Shown: positions 1 to 7,674 of the stretch, piece after piece
Layout of the letters: every line of letters starts with the position of its first letter
How positions within the stretch are numbered: the stretch's first letter is position 1
Source: Acidimicrobiales bacterium
GTDB lineage: Bacteria > Actinomycetota > Acidimicrobiia > Acidimicrobiales > SZUA-35
Assembly: GCA_013003535.1 (NCBI GenBank)
Contig: JABDIY010000059.1
Span: 1-32,567, forward strand
Reading direction: 5' to 3'
Length of the DNA: 32,567 bases
The notes under the pieces: generated by a model
Told to the model about the DNA's origin: nothing
The model's database searches: none
What the model saw: the letters and a program-made list of their open reading frames with translations, nothing else
Position numbers and translations under genes: made by a program

Positions 1-216
1 CACCTGACCGTTCGCGGTTCGGTGATCACCGACAACACGGCCAATGAGGGCGGCGGCGGGATCTTCTATGTCAGCAACAACCGTCTCGGTACGATGATGT
101 TGGACGAAGTGGTGATGGCTCGCAACCCCAGTCTCGGCTTCGAAACCGCCGGCCTCCCCGGCATCTTCTACCTAGGCAGCGGCAACCCTGTCATCACTGG
201 ATCCAGCCTGCGTTAG
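1..216 (+). CDS. C-terminal end of a beta-helix repeat protein (partial)
   Basis: The reading frame is open from the first base and ends with TAG, giving the last 71 residues of a protein that starts outside the window. The visible part has the short Gly/Asn-rich turns of right-handed parallel beta-helix proteins (for example SVITDNTANEGGGGIFYVSN), with the pattern of polymorphic outer-membrane or pectate-lyase-like repeats. Such proteins are usually secreted or surface-exposed adhesins or polysaccharide-binding proteins; that is family knowledge, since no catalytic domain is in view. No anchor or sorting signal follows the repeats; the protein simply stops after GSSLR. Confidence 0.6.
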   Translation, partial: HLTVRGSVITDNTANEGGGGIFYVSNNRLGTMMLDEVVMARNPSLGFETAGLPGIFYLGSGNPVITGSSLR

Positions 217-281
217 TTCAACCTTCCGTCGACACCGATTTGCTGTGGCGGACTGCAAGAAGCGGCGGCTGCAAGCGCTGG

Positions 282-360
282 CAATTTCCTGTTGTCAGCC
301 ACAATCGGGCGTTCTGGCCCTTTGATAGCCACACTGAATGTGGGTATCAACAGGAATTTG
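282..360. repeat. Nested inverted repeat between beta-helix gene and tRNA-Val
   Basis: Outer arms CAATTTCCTGTTG (282-294) and CAACAGGAATTTG (348-360) are complementary at 12 of 13 positions. Inside lies a second hairpin, TGATAGCCACA (323-333) and TGTGGGTATCA (339-349), with a 5-nt loop and one G-G mismatch. It sits where transcription from the plus-strand gene and from the minus-strand tRNA-Val converge, so a bidirectional terminator is the simplest reading. No clear U-tract follows on either strand, which weakens that reading. Confidence 0.5.
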
Positions 361-368
361 CGGGGTGG

Positions 369-442
369 TGGGCGTTGAGGGACTCGAACCCCCGACCCTC
401 TCGGTGTAAACGAGATGCTCTAGCCAACTGAGCTAAACGCCC
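369..442 (-). tRNA. tRNA-Val (TAC anticodon)
   Basis: The minus strand folds as a complete cloverleaf. The acceptor arm is GGGCGTT paired with AACGCCC plus discriminator A. The D arm contains GCTCAGTTGGCTAGAGC, the anticodon stem is CTCG/CGAG with loop TTTACAC (anticodon TAC), and the T loop is TTCGAGT. CCA is not encoded. The gene lies 15 nt downstream of the stop codon of the inositol-phosphatase-family gene on the same strand, so it may be cut from a shared transcript. Confidence 0.96.
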
Positions 443-457
443 CTGAGTTGAGTGAGG

Positions 458-1189
458 CTATCGCAGTTTGGCAGCGGTGAGCGTGGATTTGATCTCGGTC
501 AACAGTTGGGGCGTTGCGGCCACCAGGGGACCTCGGCGGGCGGCCATGTCCAGCACCACCAGTTCAGCGTCGTTCAGTTCACCGATCGCGCAGCCGGACT
601 CGGCACAGAACAGGTACGCCCCCAGATAATCCCAGACCCCGTGCGCGGCGTCTACATCGATGTACGCATCGAAGGCACCAGTTGCGACCGAACAGATGTC
701 CAGAGCGGCCGCACCAAAGGTTCGATACTGCCGCCAGCCCAGATGAGCCGACGGCCAGCCGGAGAACGACACGATGGCCTTGCTCAGCGCCGTACACCCC
801 GACGGGGTCACCTCGGTTCCCTCGCCCCGTACGGCGACGAACCGATCGCCGAGAGCCAAGTTGTAGACCCCGCTCGCCAGCGGTCCGTCCGCGTCCACTG
901 CGCACAGACTGGTAGCGAACCACGGCAATCCCCTGGCGGCATTGGTGGATCCATCAACCGGGTCAACCACCACGGTGATCTCTCCGTCGCCCGAAATTCC
1001 TGACTCCTCGGTGAGCGCCCGAAGACCCGCGTCGAGAAGCGGTGCCACGATCAGTTCATCGGCCATCACGTCATGGACATACTGCCCCGGCACGGCACCG
1101 GTGATGCCCCAATCGCTGTGGCTGGCGAGCGCCTCGCCCAGCTCGAACGCGAGCCGATCAAACAGCGTGACCAGGTCTTCTGGAGCCAT
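458..1189 (-). CDS. Inositol monophosphatase family protein
   Basis: This 243-residue protein belongs to the Mg2+-dependent inositol-monophosphatase/FBPase/CysQ superfamily, which hydrolyses small phosphate monoesters. The metal-binding signature is clear: EE at 61-62, DPVDGST at 76-82 followed by a Gly-Leu-Pro turn, and the C-terminal WDYLGA motif at 186-191 with the following ESG. Length is near the family norm of about 250-270. The substrate (inositol phosphate, histidinol phosphate or PAP) cannot be told from motifs. The start lies 6 nt after the stop of the upstream unknown gene, so the two are probably co-transcribed and translationally coupled; tRNA-Val follows 15 nt downstream. Confidence 0.88.
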   Translation of the reverse strand: MAPEDLVTLFDRLAFELGEALASHSDWGITGAVPGQYVHDVMADELIVAPLLDAGLRALTEESGISGDGEITVVVDPVDGSTNAARGLPWFATSLCAVDADGPLASGVYNLALGDRFVAVRGEGTEVTPSGCTALSKAIVSFSGWPSAHLGWRQYRTFGAAALDICSVATGAFDAYIDVDAAHGVWDYLGAYLFCAESGCAIGELNDAELVVLDMAARRGPLVAATPQLLTEIKSTLTAAKLR

Positions 1190-1195
1190 CGGGAT

Positions 1196-1762
1196 CTAGA
1201 GAACTTCGTCGAGCCAGAACGGACAGCGATCCAGAATGTACTCGCTCACTTCCCGGCAGCGCTCGAAGGGATCACACAGTGACTCTTTCTCCATGAACAG
1301 GTCGCCGAGCGAGAGCGGGACCCGGGAGGTGACGGCCAATTTGCGTTCGGGGGCGTCGGTCGCCGAAGCGGTGGAGTCGATCGCCGAGACCTCCAGCGGC
1401 AGCGAGGTCCCACCGATGCCGGCCAACTCGGTGGCGAGCACCAACAAATCTGGTGGTTTCACCAGCGGTGGCAACGCCCAGCTGAAGATGAGCGGGAAGG
1501 CGAACCCTTGGGGCGGCTCTGCGTCCTCGGGCAACGAGATCATGGCGTCTTCAAATGTGAGCAGCGTTCGTGGATCCACCTCGAGAGCCAGATGCAGATC
1601 CAACGGTCCGCCACAGGCCCGCTCTGGGTGCAGGTCCACCTCGAACGCTTGACTCATGCTGTAGGTTTCCACGAAGTGCCGCTCGTCGTGGACATGAAAC
1701 CCGTGATCGGCGGCGTGACCTTTCAAATCGGTGATGAAACCCGGCACATCGATGAGCGCCAC
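1196..1762 (-). CDS. Conserved-looking protein of unknown function
   Basis: I do not recognise this family. The protein is about 188 residues, acidic, without signal peptide or membrane segment, and with blocks such as EVDLHPERACGGPLDLHLAL and FPLIFSWALPPLV that look like beta-sheet segments. The start chosen is GTG at 1762, because AGGAGG sits 5 nt upstream; an ATG at 1789 would add nine residues that mostly encode this ribosome-binding site and has no such site of its own. The C-terminus is rich in Cys, Trp and acidic residues. It is followed after 6 nt by the inositol-phosphatase-family gene, suggesting a two-gene operon, but this does not identify its role. Confidence 0.7.
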   Translation of the reverse strand: MALIDVPGFITDLKGHAADHGFHVHDERHFVETYSMSQAFEVDLHPERACGGPLDLHLALEVDPRTLLTFEDAMISLPEDAEPPQGFAFPLIFSWALPPLVKPPDLLVLATELAGIGGTSLPLEVSAIDSTASATDAPERKLAVTSRVPLSLGDLFMEKESLCDPFERCREVSEYILDRCPFWLDEVL

Positions 1763-1826
1763 TTGGACCTCCTGAGAACGACCACCCATCGTGCCACATC
1801 TTTAGGGCAATCCGACACCGTTCTCA

Positions 1827-1832
1827 TAACCT
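1827..1832 (+). promoter_or_regulatory. -10 box of leaderless acyl-CoA synthetase transcript
   Basis: TAACCT lies 6 nt upstream of the GTG start at 1839 and there is no Shine-Dalgarno sequence between them. This places the transcription start at or next to the start codon. The same spacing recurs before several other genes in the window. No convincing -35 hexamer is seen. Confidence 0.5.
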
Positions 1833-1838
1833 GACCCC

Positions 1839-3290
1839 GTGAATCACGGCGCCAACGCCAACATCTACCTCGATCTCCTGGCTGCCGGTAACGACGATCC
1901 CGACCGACCGTTGTTCCATCGACCCGAAGCGGGTGACACCCTCTCCTACGGTGACGTCGCCCACCGATCCCAAGCCATGGCAGCAGCGCTCGCCCACATC
2001 GGCATGGTTCCCGGTGATCGGCTGGTGGTTCAGGTGGATAAGTCGACCGATGCCATCGCCCTCTGGTTGGCCTGTTTGCGGACGGGTGTGATCTTCGTCC
2101 CGCTCAACACGGCCTACACCGACGCCGAGGTGGACCACTTCTTGGCCGATGCCGAAACCACCTATCTGATCTCCACTCCCGAACGGGGTCGCGGCCTCAC
2201 CCTCGGCACCGACGGCTCAGGAACCGTTCCTGATCTGATTGCCCAGCTGGCCGAGACCGGCGGGCCCACACCACCAATCTATAACGCCCGGCCGGAAGAC
2301 CCTGCCGCCATGCTGTTCACCTCAGGAACCACTGGTCGTTCCAAAGGCGCTCTCCTGACCCATCGGGGCCTCTTGACCAACGGCCGGGCGCTGGCGTCGG
2401 TATGGGAGATCACCAGTGACGACCATCTTCTCCACTCCCTGCCGGTCTTCCACGTGCACGGGCTGTTCGTTGCACTTCACCCATTGATGTTGCAGGGCGC
2501 CAAGGTCACGTTTCTCCAGCGCTTCTCGCCCGAGGCCGTGGTGGAACTCCTCCCTCACTGTTCGGTGCTGATGGGTGTTCCTACGCATTACACCCGCCTG
2601 CTCGATCACGATGCCTTCACGCGCCAGGTGGCGGCCGACGTGCGCCTTTTCACCAGCGGTTCGGCTCCGATGACCATGCCGGTGCACCGCCGGTTCGCCG
2701 AACGAACCAGCCGCACGATCACCGAACGCTATGGCATGACCGAGTGTGGGATCATCGCCTCCAACGCGCCGGGAAATCCACGGGTCGGGACGGTCGGGAC
2801 GGCTCTTCCGGAGATGAAGCTTCGGGTCGGTGATGGCAGCGTGGTGGAGGTGAAAGGACCGCACCTCCTCCACAGCTATTGGCGACGCCCCGAAGCCACG
2901 GCTGCCGCTTTCACCGACGATGGCTGGTTCATCACCGGCGACATCGGCACGCTTGATCCCGATGGTGTGCTCACCCTTTCCGGACGAGCCTCAGACATGA
3001 TCATCTCGGGTGGCTACAACATCTACCCCAAGGAGGTCGAGCAGGTTCTGGACCGAGACCCCCAGATCGCCGAGGCGGCAGTGGTCGGCTGGCCCGACCA
3101 AGAATGGGGAGAGCAGGTAGTCGCGTTCGTGGTGTTAAACGCCGACACCACCGAGGAGACGTTCCGCCAACCTGAGCTCGCCGAGCTGGCCCGTTTCAAA
3201 CACCCTCGCCAGTTCGTGTTCGTCTCCGAACTGCCCCGCAATGCCATGGGGAAGGTCCAGAAATCGGTTCTCCGCAATGCGAGTCGCTGA
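1839..3290 (+). CDS. Acyl-CoA synthetase (AMP-forming), malonyl-CoA synthetase-like
   Basis: A 483-residue enzyme of the ANL superfamily that activates a carboxylic acid with ATP and joins it to CoA through an acyl-adenylate. Core motifs are all present: the P-loop LFTSGTTGRSKGALLTH (159-175), the ERYGMTE adenylate-binding motif (296-302), the GWFITGD hinge-region motif, GGYNIYPKEVE, and the C-terminal catalytic-lysine segment PRNAMGKVQKS. The short length and lack of an N-terminal extension resemble MatB/ACSF3-type malonyl- or methylmalonyl-CoA synthetases more than long-chain fatty-acid ligases, but substrate specificity is inference. It starts with GTG and appears leaderless. It converges on trkH with an 18-bp gap and has no operon partner. 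Confidence 0.88.
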   Translation: MNHGANANIYLDLLAAGNDDPDRPLFHRPEAGDTLSYGDVAHRSQAMAAALAHIGMVPGDRLVVQVDKSTDAIALWLACLRTGVIFVPLNTAYTDAEVDHFLADAETTYLISTPERGRGLTLGTDGSGTVPDLIAQLAETGGPTPPIYNARPEDPAAMLFTSGTTGRSKGALLTHRGLLTNGRALASVWEITSDDHLLHSLPVFHVHGLFVALHPLMLQGAKVTFLQRFSPEAVVELLPHCSVLMGVPTHYTRLLDHDAFTRQVAADVRLFTSGSAPMTMPVHRRFAERTSRTITERYGMTECGIIASNAPGNPRVGTVGTALPEMKLRVGDGSVVEVKGPHLLHSYWRRPEATAAAFTDDGWFITGDIGTLDPDGVLTLSGRASDMIISGGYNIYPKEVEQVLDRDPQIAEAAVVGWPDQEWGEQVVAFVVLNADTTEETFRQPELAELARFKHPRQFVFVSELPRNAMGKVQKSVLRNASR

Positions 3291-3308
3291 GTGCGGTCTC
3301 CCAAAGCC

Positions 3309-4826
3309 TCAGGTCCCCAGACCGGACCGGGACTTCTCGATCTGCCGGCGCAGGGTGGCCGGTGATGCCCGGGTGAACGCCAGAAGGGCCAGCACCACTG
3401 GGTAGATCTCCAACCGGCCCAGGATCATCGTGACGAAGGCAACGGTGATCGCCGGCGTTGGCAAGGTGAGGAAGTCCGACTTCGGGCCCACCAGATTCAA
3501 CCCCGGCCCAACGTTACCGAAGCTGGTTGCTGCCGCAGAGAACGCGGTCACCATGTCCGTCCCTGAGATGGCGATGAGGAGCGACGACAGCCCGAAGATC
3601 GACAAGGCCAGAACCAGGAAGCCGAGCACCCGGAACGCCACGGCGTCGCTGAGTGTGGTCTTGCCGATCCGAACCGGGCGGACGATCCGAGGGTGCAGCT
3701 GCCGCAATGCTTCTCGCCGAGCAAACGAACCAACGGCAAGAATTCTGATCATCTTCACACCGCCCGCAGTAGAGCCCGCCATGCCTCCCAGCGGCATGAG
3801 CAGCAGGATGATCGCTCGGGCGGCGTCACCCCAGAGATCGAAATCGGCGGTTGCATAGCCCGTTGTGGAAACCACAGCATTCACCGTGAACAGCGCATCA
3901 CGGAAGCCGTCCCACCCGGCGGTTCCATCGCCGGCGGTGAACATCACGATCACAGTGGCCACGACCACCACCCCCAGATACAACTTGAACTCCGCTGATT
4001 GGAGAAATGCACCGGGTCGGCCTCGTAGGGCCCGGAAGAGCAGCGTGAAGCTGGTTCCGGCGATGAACATGCAGACGATCGCGATCCACTCGATGAGGCC
4101 CGAGTCGAAAGCGTGAATGCTGTCGTTGTAAGGCGAGAACCCGCCGGTGGAGACCGTGGTGAACGAGTGGTAGATGGCGTCGTAGATGCCCATGCCGGCG
4201 ATCAGGTAGGCCAGCATGACGGCCCCCGTGAAGCCAAGGTACAGCGCCCACAGCCGGCGGGCGGTGTGCCGTACCCGAGGCGTGAGTCGCTCCCCGGTCG
4301 GGCCCGGGGCCTCGGCTTGAAGCAGGTCCATACCACCGGCTCCCACGGTGGGGAGCACAGCAACCACCAAGACGATGACTCCCATACCACCGAGCCACTG
4401 GGTGATCGCCCGCCAGAAAAGGATGCCCTTGCTCACGTCTTCGATTGGTCGCAGCACTGTGGCTCCGGTGGTGGTGAACCCCGAGATAGATTCGAAGAGC
4501 GCGAGGTCGAACCGGCCAAGCGTGCCGCTGAGCATGTAGGGAACGGCTCCGATCAGCGACAGAACAACCCAGGCCCCCGTCACGGTGATAAAGACGTCGA
4601 CCACCTGTATTCGGCTGGGGATCGCCGTCACCCGCCAGCCGACATATCCACCGACGGTTGTGAGGATGCCCGGAATCAAGAGTTCCAAGACGTTCGGACC
4701 GCTCGTCAGTGCCTCAACCGCAGCAGAGATGATGATGCCCAGACCGGTCACCACCATGATCAGGCCGCACACGTGAGCCAACATGCTCTCCACCTTGCGG
4801 GAGCCCTGGAACTCGGACCTTTCCAC
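3309..4826 (-). CDS. trkH: TrkH-type potassium transporter, membrane subunit
   Basis: Integral-membrane ion-conducting subunit of the Trk/Ktr K+ uptake system. The four pore loops of the SKT fold are visible: ESISGFTTTGA (112-122), SFTTVSTGGF (221-230), NAVVSTTGYA (316-325) and ATSFGNVGPG (433-442). The family signature GGMAGSTAGGVKMIR (347-361) precedes the third-to-fourth repeat linker. About ten or more hydrophobic segments are present and the length (505) is usual. It starts 5 nt after the trkA stop, so the pair is one operon. The start is uncertain: GTG at 4826 keeps the usual charged N-terminus, while ATG at 4784, with GGTGGAG just upstream, is an alternative. Confidence 0.93.
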   Translation of the reverse strand: MERSEFQGSRKVESMLAHVCGLIMVVTGLGIIISAAVEALTSGPNVLELLIPGILTTVGGYVGWRVTAIPSRIQVVDVFITVTGAWVVLSLIGAVPYMLSGTLGRFDLALFESISGFTTTGATVLRPIEDVSKGILFWRAITQWLGGMGVIVLVVAVLPTVGAGGMDLLQAEAPGPTGERLTPRVRHTARRLWALYLGFTGAVMLAYLIAGMGIYDAIYHSFTTVSTGGFSPYNDSIHAFDSGLIEWIAIVCMFIAGTSFTLLFRALRGRPGAFLQSAEFKLYLGVVVVATVIVMFTAGDGTAGWDGFRDALFTVNAVVSTTGYATADFDLWGDAARAIILLLMPLGGMAGSTAGGVKMIRILAVGSFARREALRQLHPRIVRPVRIGKTTLSDAVAFRVLGFLVLALSIFGLSSLLIAISGTDMVTAFSAAATSFGNVGPGLNLVGPKSDFLTLPTPAITVAFVTMILGRLEIYPVVLALLAFTRASPATLRRQIEKSRSGLGT

Positions 4827-4831
4827 CAGGG

Positions 4832-6184
4832 TCAGCTTTCCCCGGTGAACAGTGACCGGGCATCAGCCAGGCTCTGCGGACGGGTGAAGAGCACGATGGA
4901 ATCTCCCGCCGCCAACACGGTATGACCCCGAACGATCTCGGACTTGCCAGCCGAACGGATCACCGCCCCCAACAGAACGTCCTTGGGCATTTCCAGTTCG
5001 GACACCACTGCGCCATCGGCCAGAGATCCTGCACTGACCTCGATCTCATCAACCTCGGCATCACTTTCCAGGAAGGTGGCCACGGTGGAAGTGTTGCCTC
5101 GAATGTGGCGCAGAACGGCGTTGGCCGAAGCGGTCCGAGGACTCAGCGCCGCATCAACACCGAACCTGGAAACCAAAGGCAGCAGCGCCAGCCGATGCAG
5201 AACCGCGACGGTGAACGAGGCACCCTCCGATGCTGCGAAGGCGCACGCCAGCACGTTGGAAGCATCCTCGCCGGTGGCCGCAACAACCGCGTCCATCCGG
5301 CCAATGGCCTCTTCTGCCAGAAGGTCGGTGTCCGTGACATCGCCGCCGATGACCACCACTCGGTCCAGCTCGGCCGCCAGTTCCGCCGCTCGATGCATGT
5401 CTCGTTCCACGAGGACAACTTCTGCACCCTCGTCCTGCAACTGGGTGGCCAGTCGAGTTCCGATCGCTCCCCCACCCAAAACCATCACCCTGCGGGCCAA
5501 CGCGCCAGGGACGCCTAATTGCTCGAGCATCCGTTTCTTGTAGGAATCGCGACACAGCACCCGGACGTGGTCGCCGGGAAGTATCCGTTGATCACCGCGC
5601 GGGATGACCGTGGTTCCACCACGGGAGATAGCACCAAACAAGAACTCCAGTTCAACACCAAGGGATCGCCCAATGTCGGCCAAGGATTGGTTCGCCACCG
5701 CTGCCCCCTCGCGGACCACAGCACCGATCACCACGAGGTCGCCACCCATCCGGTACACCTCGTCGGTGCCGGTGGCGTGCACGAGTTCAAGGATCTCGTC
5801 GGCGGTGTCCTGGTCGGGGTCGATCACCAAATTTGCGCCAACCCTGGCCCGCAGTTGCTCGGCGGCCAAACCTCGAAAGGCCGGGTTTTGAAGACGGATA
5901 ACCGTGTTCGCTACGCCGTTCTGTTCCGCCACCAGCGACGCCAAAAGATTCACTTCGTCGTTCTCGGTGACGGCGGCAACAAAGTCGGCCTTTGCGATTC
6001 GGGCCTTTCGCAGAACGTTGGGATGCGACCCGCTCCCCACTACAACCTGGACGTCGAGCCGTTCACTTACCTCCTCGGCGCGGCCAGGGTTTTGCTCCAC
6101 CACAACGATGTCATGATCCTCCGCCGCCAAAATCTCCGCTAGGTAGAACCCAATCTCGCCGGCACCGACAATGACCACATGCAC
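4832..6184 (-). CDS. trkA: TrkA, cytosolic NAD-binding regulator of K+ uptake
   Basis: Peripheral RCK protein that gates the TrkH pore in response to nucleotide binding. Two Rossmann domains are visible, VVIVGAGEIGFYLAEIL at the N-terminus and VMVLGGGAIGTRLATQL in the middle, each followed by a strand ending in an acidic residue (VVEQN, LVERD) that binds the ribose, and each followed by a TrkA-C domain. The length, 450 residues, matches two-domain TrkA. The frame is open further upstream, but GTG at 6184 was chosen because the Rossmann strand starts right there and a TAGCCT box lies exactly 7 nt upstream. Probable operon with trkH. Confidence 0.92.
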   Translation of the reverse strand: MHVVIVGAGEIGFYLAEILAAEDHDIVVVEQNPGRAEEVSERLDVQVVVGSGSHPNVLRKARIAKADFVAAVTENDEVNLLASLVAEQNGVANTVIRLQNPAFRGLAAEQLRARVGANLVIDPDQDTADEILELVHATGTDEVYRMGGDLVVIGAVVREGAAVANQSLADIGRSLGVELEFLFGAISRGGTTVIPRGDQRILPGDHVRVLCRDSYKKRMLEQLGVPGALARRVMVLGGGAIGTRLATQLQDEGAEVVLVERDMHRAAELAAELDRVVVIGGDVTDTDLLAEEAIGRMDAVVAATGEDASNVLACAFAASEGASFTVAVLHRLALLPLVSRFGVDAALSPRTASANAVLRHIRGNTSTVATFLESDAEVDEIEVSAGSLADGAVVSELEMPKDVLLGAVIRSAGKSEIVRGHTVLAAGDSIVLFTRPQSLADARSLFTGES

Positions 6185-6191
6185 GGGCCAT

Positions 6192-6197
6192 AGGCTA
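6192..6197 (-). promoter_or_regulatory. -10 box of leaderless trkA transcript
   Basis: On the minus strand TAGCCT is followed by 7 nt (ATGGCCC) and then the GTG start of trkA at 6184. No Shine-Dalgarno sequence intervenes. The arrangement is the same as before glyS. Confidence 0.5.
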
Positions 6198-6218
6198 CTT
6201 GGCTCGCCAGCGCGCACC

Positions 6219-6231
6219 GGCGACTGTCGCC
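6219..6231. repeat. 13-bp perfect palindrome upstream of trkA
   Basis: GGCGACTGTCGCC is a perfect inverted repeat with a single central base. It lies between the P450 stop codon and the trkA -10 box. It could be an operator for trkA-trkH or a short terminator stem for the P450 gene; no U-tract follows. Confidence 0.4.
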
Positions 6232-6248
6232 ACTTCAGCCGCCAAGGG

Positions 6249-7490
6249 TCAGCGCGTCGATGCCTGCATGTGCTTGATGCCGTGGATGAAGCTCGCTTCC
6301 AGCAAGTCTGGTTCACCCGTCACGTGAAGGTTTGGTAGCCGAGTAAAGATCTGGCGGAACAACTCGGTGATCTCCATCCGGGCCAGATGGGCACCTAGGC
6401 AGAAATGGGGACCGGGACCGCCGAATCCCACGTGAGGATTAGGAGTGCGACCCACGTCGAAACGGAGTGGATCCGCGAAGACGTCAGGGTCGCGATTGGC
6501 GGCGAGGTAGTTCAGCAGAACCTTGTCGCCCTGGTGCATTTCCACGCTGTCCACAATCGTGTTTCGAAGCAGCGTCCGCCGCATGTACGTGACCGGGCTG
6601 GCCAGGCGGACGATCTCCTCAACCGCTGTTCCCGCCAAACCGTCGAAATCATTGGTCCACCGCTGCCGCTGATCCGGATTGTCAGCGAGATACTTCATGC
6701 CCCAGCTACTGGCATTCCTGGTGGTTTCGTTTCCCGCCACCACGAGAAGAATGAAGAAGCTGGCCAGGTCTGCCGGAGAAAGCTCATCCTCCTCCAAACA
6801 GGCGTTCACCAATTGACTGGTGAGATCGGTCCCGTCACCGCCTCTCTTGGTGGCTGCCACCGTATTCATGAGTTCAGCGAGGTCACCACCCGCAGTGAGA
6901 ACGGCGGTCACGATGTCTCCGGATTCCGGGAAATACTCGGGATCCCCAACGCCCAGAATCACATTCGTCCGGTCGAAGACGAACTGGTATTCCGAATTCG
7001 GGATTCCCATCAGGTCACAAACGATCCTCAGCGGCAGAGCCGCAGCCACGTCGACCACGAAATCCAGCTGTTCTTTTTCTTGTGCAACCCGCAAAATGTC
7101 GGCTGTCACCGATGCAACCTTCTCCTCGAGGCGCGCCATGATCCGTGGCGTGAAACCCTTGGAAACGATTCGTCGCAGCCGAGCATGCCGAGGATCGTCC
7201 ATCGCAATCATCGACGAATAGAACTCGTTGAATTCGGCCGGTACGTCGGTTACCACGATTCCAGCGGCCGACGAAAACGTTCGAGGATTCTTCGACGCAA
7301 CCAGAATCTGCCTGTGCTTGGTGAGCACCCAGGCACCAGGACCGTGTGATAGCCCAATCCCCACCGGTGGGACCGGTTCTTCGAAGAACTGCGGCCCAGC
7401 CGCGCGAATCTCAGCAAGGTCGGCGTCGATCTGGTCCGCTTCTCGTACCCAGAAACTGGGGCGGATTGGGTTTGGCCGAGGTACGGACAT
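6249..7490 (-). CDS. Cytochrome P450, CYP124-like
   Basis: A 413-residue soluble bacterial P450 mono-oxygenase. The I-helix oxygen-activation motif AGNETT is at 252-257, the K-helix ExxR at 292-295 (EIVR), and the haem-ligand loop FGGPGPHFCLG at 356-366, with Cys364 as the iron ligand. From memory, the segments ASFFILLVVAGNETTRNA, ASPVTYMRRTL and FIHGIKTL are almost those of mycobacterial CYP124, an omega-hydroxylase of methyl-branched lipids; relatives CYP125 and CYP142 act on the cholesterol side chain. So a branched-lipid or sterol substrate is inferred. No ferredoxin gene is adjacent. It is divergent from a GntR-like regulator, which is the natural candidate to control it. A TAGGTT box lies 8 nt upstream of the ATG. 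Confidence 0.92.
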   Translation of the reverse strand: MSVPRPNPIRPSFWVREADQIDADLAEIRAAGPQFFEEPVPPVGIGLSHGPGAWVLTKHRQILVASKNPRTFSSAAGIVVTDVPAEFNEFYSSMIAMDDPRHARLRRIVSKGFTPRIMARLEEKVASVTADILRVAQEKEQLDFVVDVAAALPLRIVCDLMGIPNSEYQFVFDRTNVILGVGDPEYFPESGDIVTAVLTAGGDLAELMNTVAATKRGGDGTDLTSQLVNACLEEDELSPADLASFFILLVVAGNETTRNASSWGMKYLADNPDQRQRWTNDFDGLAGTAVEEIVRLASPVTYMRRTLLRNTIVDSVEMHQGDKVLLNYLAANRDPDVFADPLRFDVGRTPNPHVGFGGPGPHFCLGAHLARMEITELFRQIFTRLPNLHVTGEPDLLEASFIHGIKHMQASTR

Positions 7491-7577
7491 CGCTCAAAAA
7501 CCTAGCGGTCGTCCACGGCGAGGGAAGACTCGGCGACGCTAAGTACTCCTATCGGCGCAGATGGTCACGGTCTGCGA

Positions 7578-7583
7578 TATTAT
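7578..7583 (+). promoter_or_regulatory. Possible -10 box for the tandem GntR-like regulator
   Basis: TATTAT is the closest match to the sigma-70 -10 consensus in the 180-bp region between the divergent P450 and regulator genes. No clear -35 is seen at the right distance. If used, the transcript would have a leader of about 80 nt that includes the short upstream reading frame at 7651. Confidence 0.25.
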
Positions 7584-7650
7584 CCCAGGTGGCGGATCCT
7601 GAGCCGAGAGGTTCCGCAACGAGCGAACAGCCGCAATCGGCAGGGTGAGC

Positions 7651-7674
7651 ATGAAAGAATCGGGCGATTCATGA
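7651..7674 (+). CDS. Seven-codon upstream reading frame overlapping the regulator start
   Basis: ATG at 7651 opens a frame encoding MKESGDS that ends in TGA at 7672-7674. The stop overlaps the ATG of the regulator as ATGA, the classic arrangement for translational coupling. A purine-rich AGGGTGA lies just upstream of this ATG, whereas the regulator ATG itself lacks a good ribosome-binding site. It may serve to deliver ribosomes to the main gene. A chance ORF of this length cannot be excluded. Confidence 0.35.
   Translation: MKESGDS

Noticed and set aside
4113-4925. Long open frame on the plus strand opposite trkH and the end of trkA
   Set aside because: It is antisense to a well-supported gene, has no recognisable domain, and its composition (Gly/Arg/His/Gln-rich) is what the reverse strand of GC-rich coding sequence gives.
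6405-7349. 314-codon open frame on the plus strand opposite the P450 gene
   Set aside because: The P450 on the other strand has all its motifs; the antisense frame shows none.
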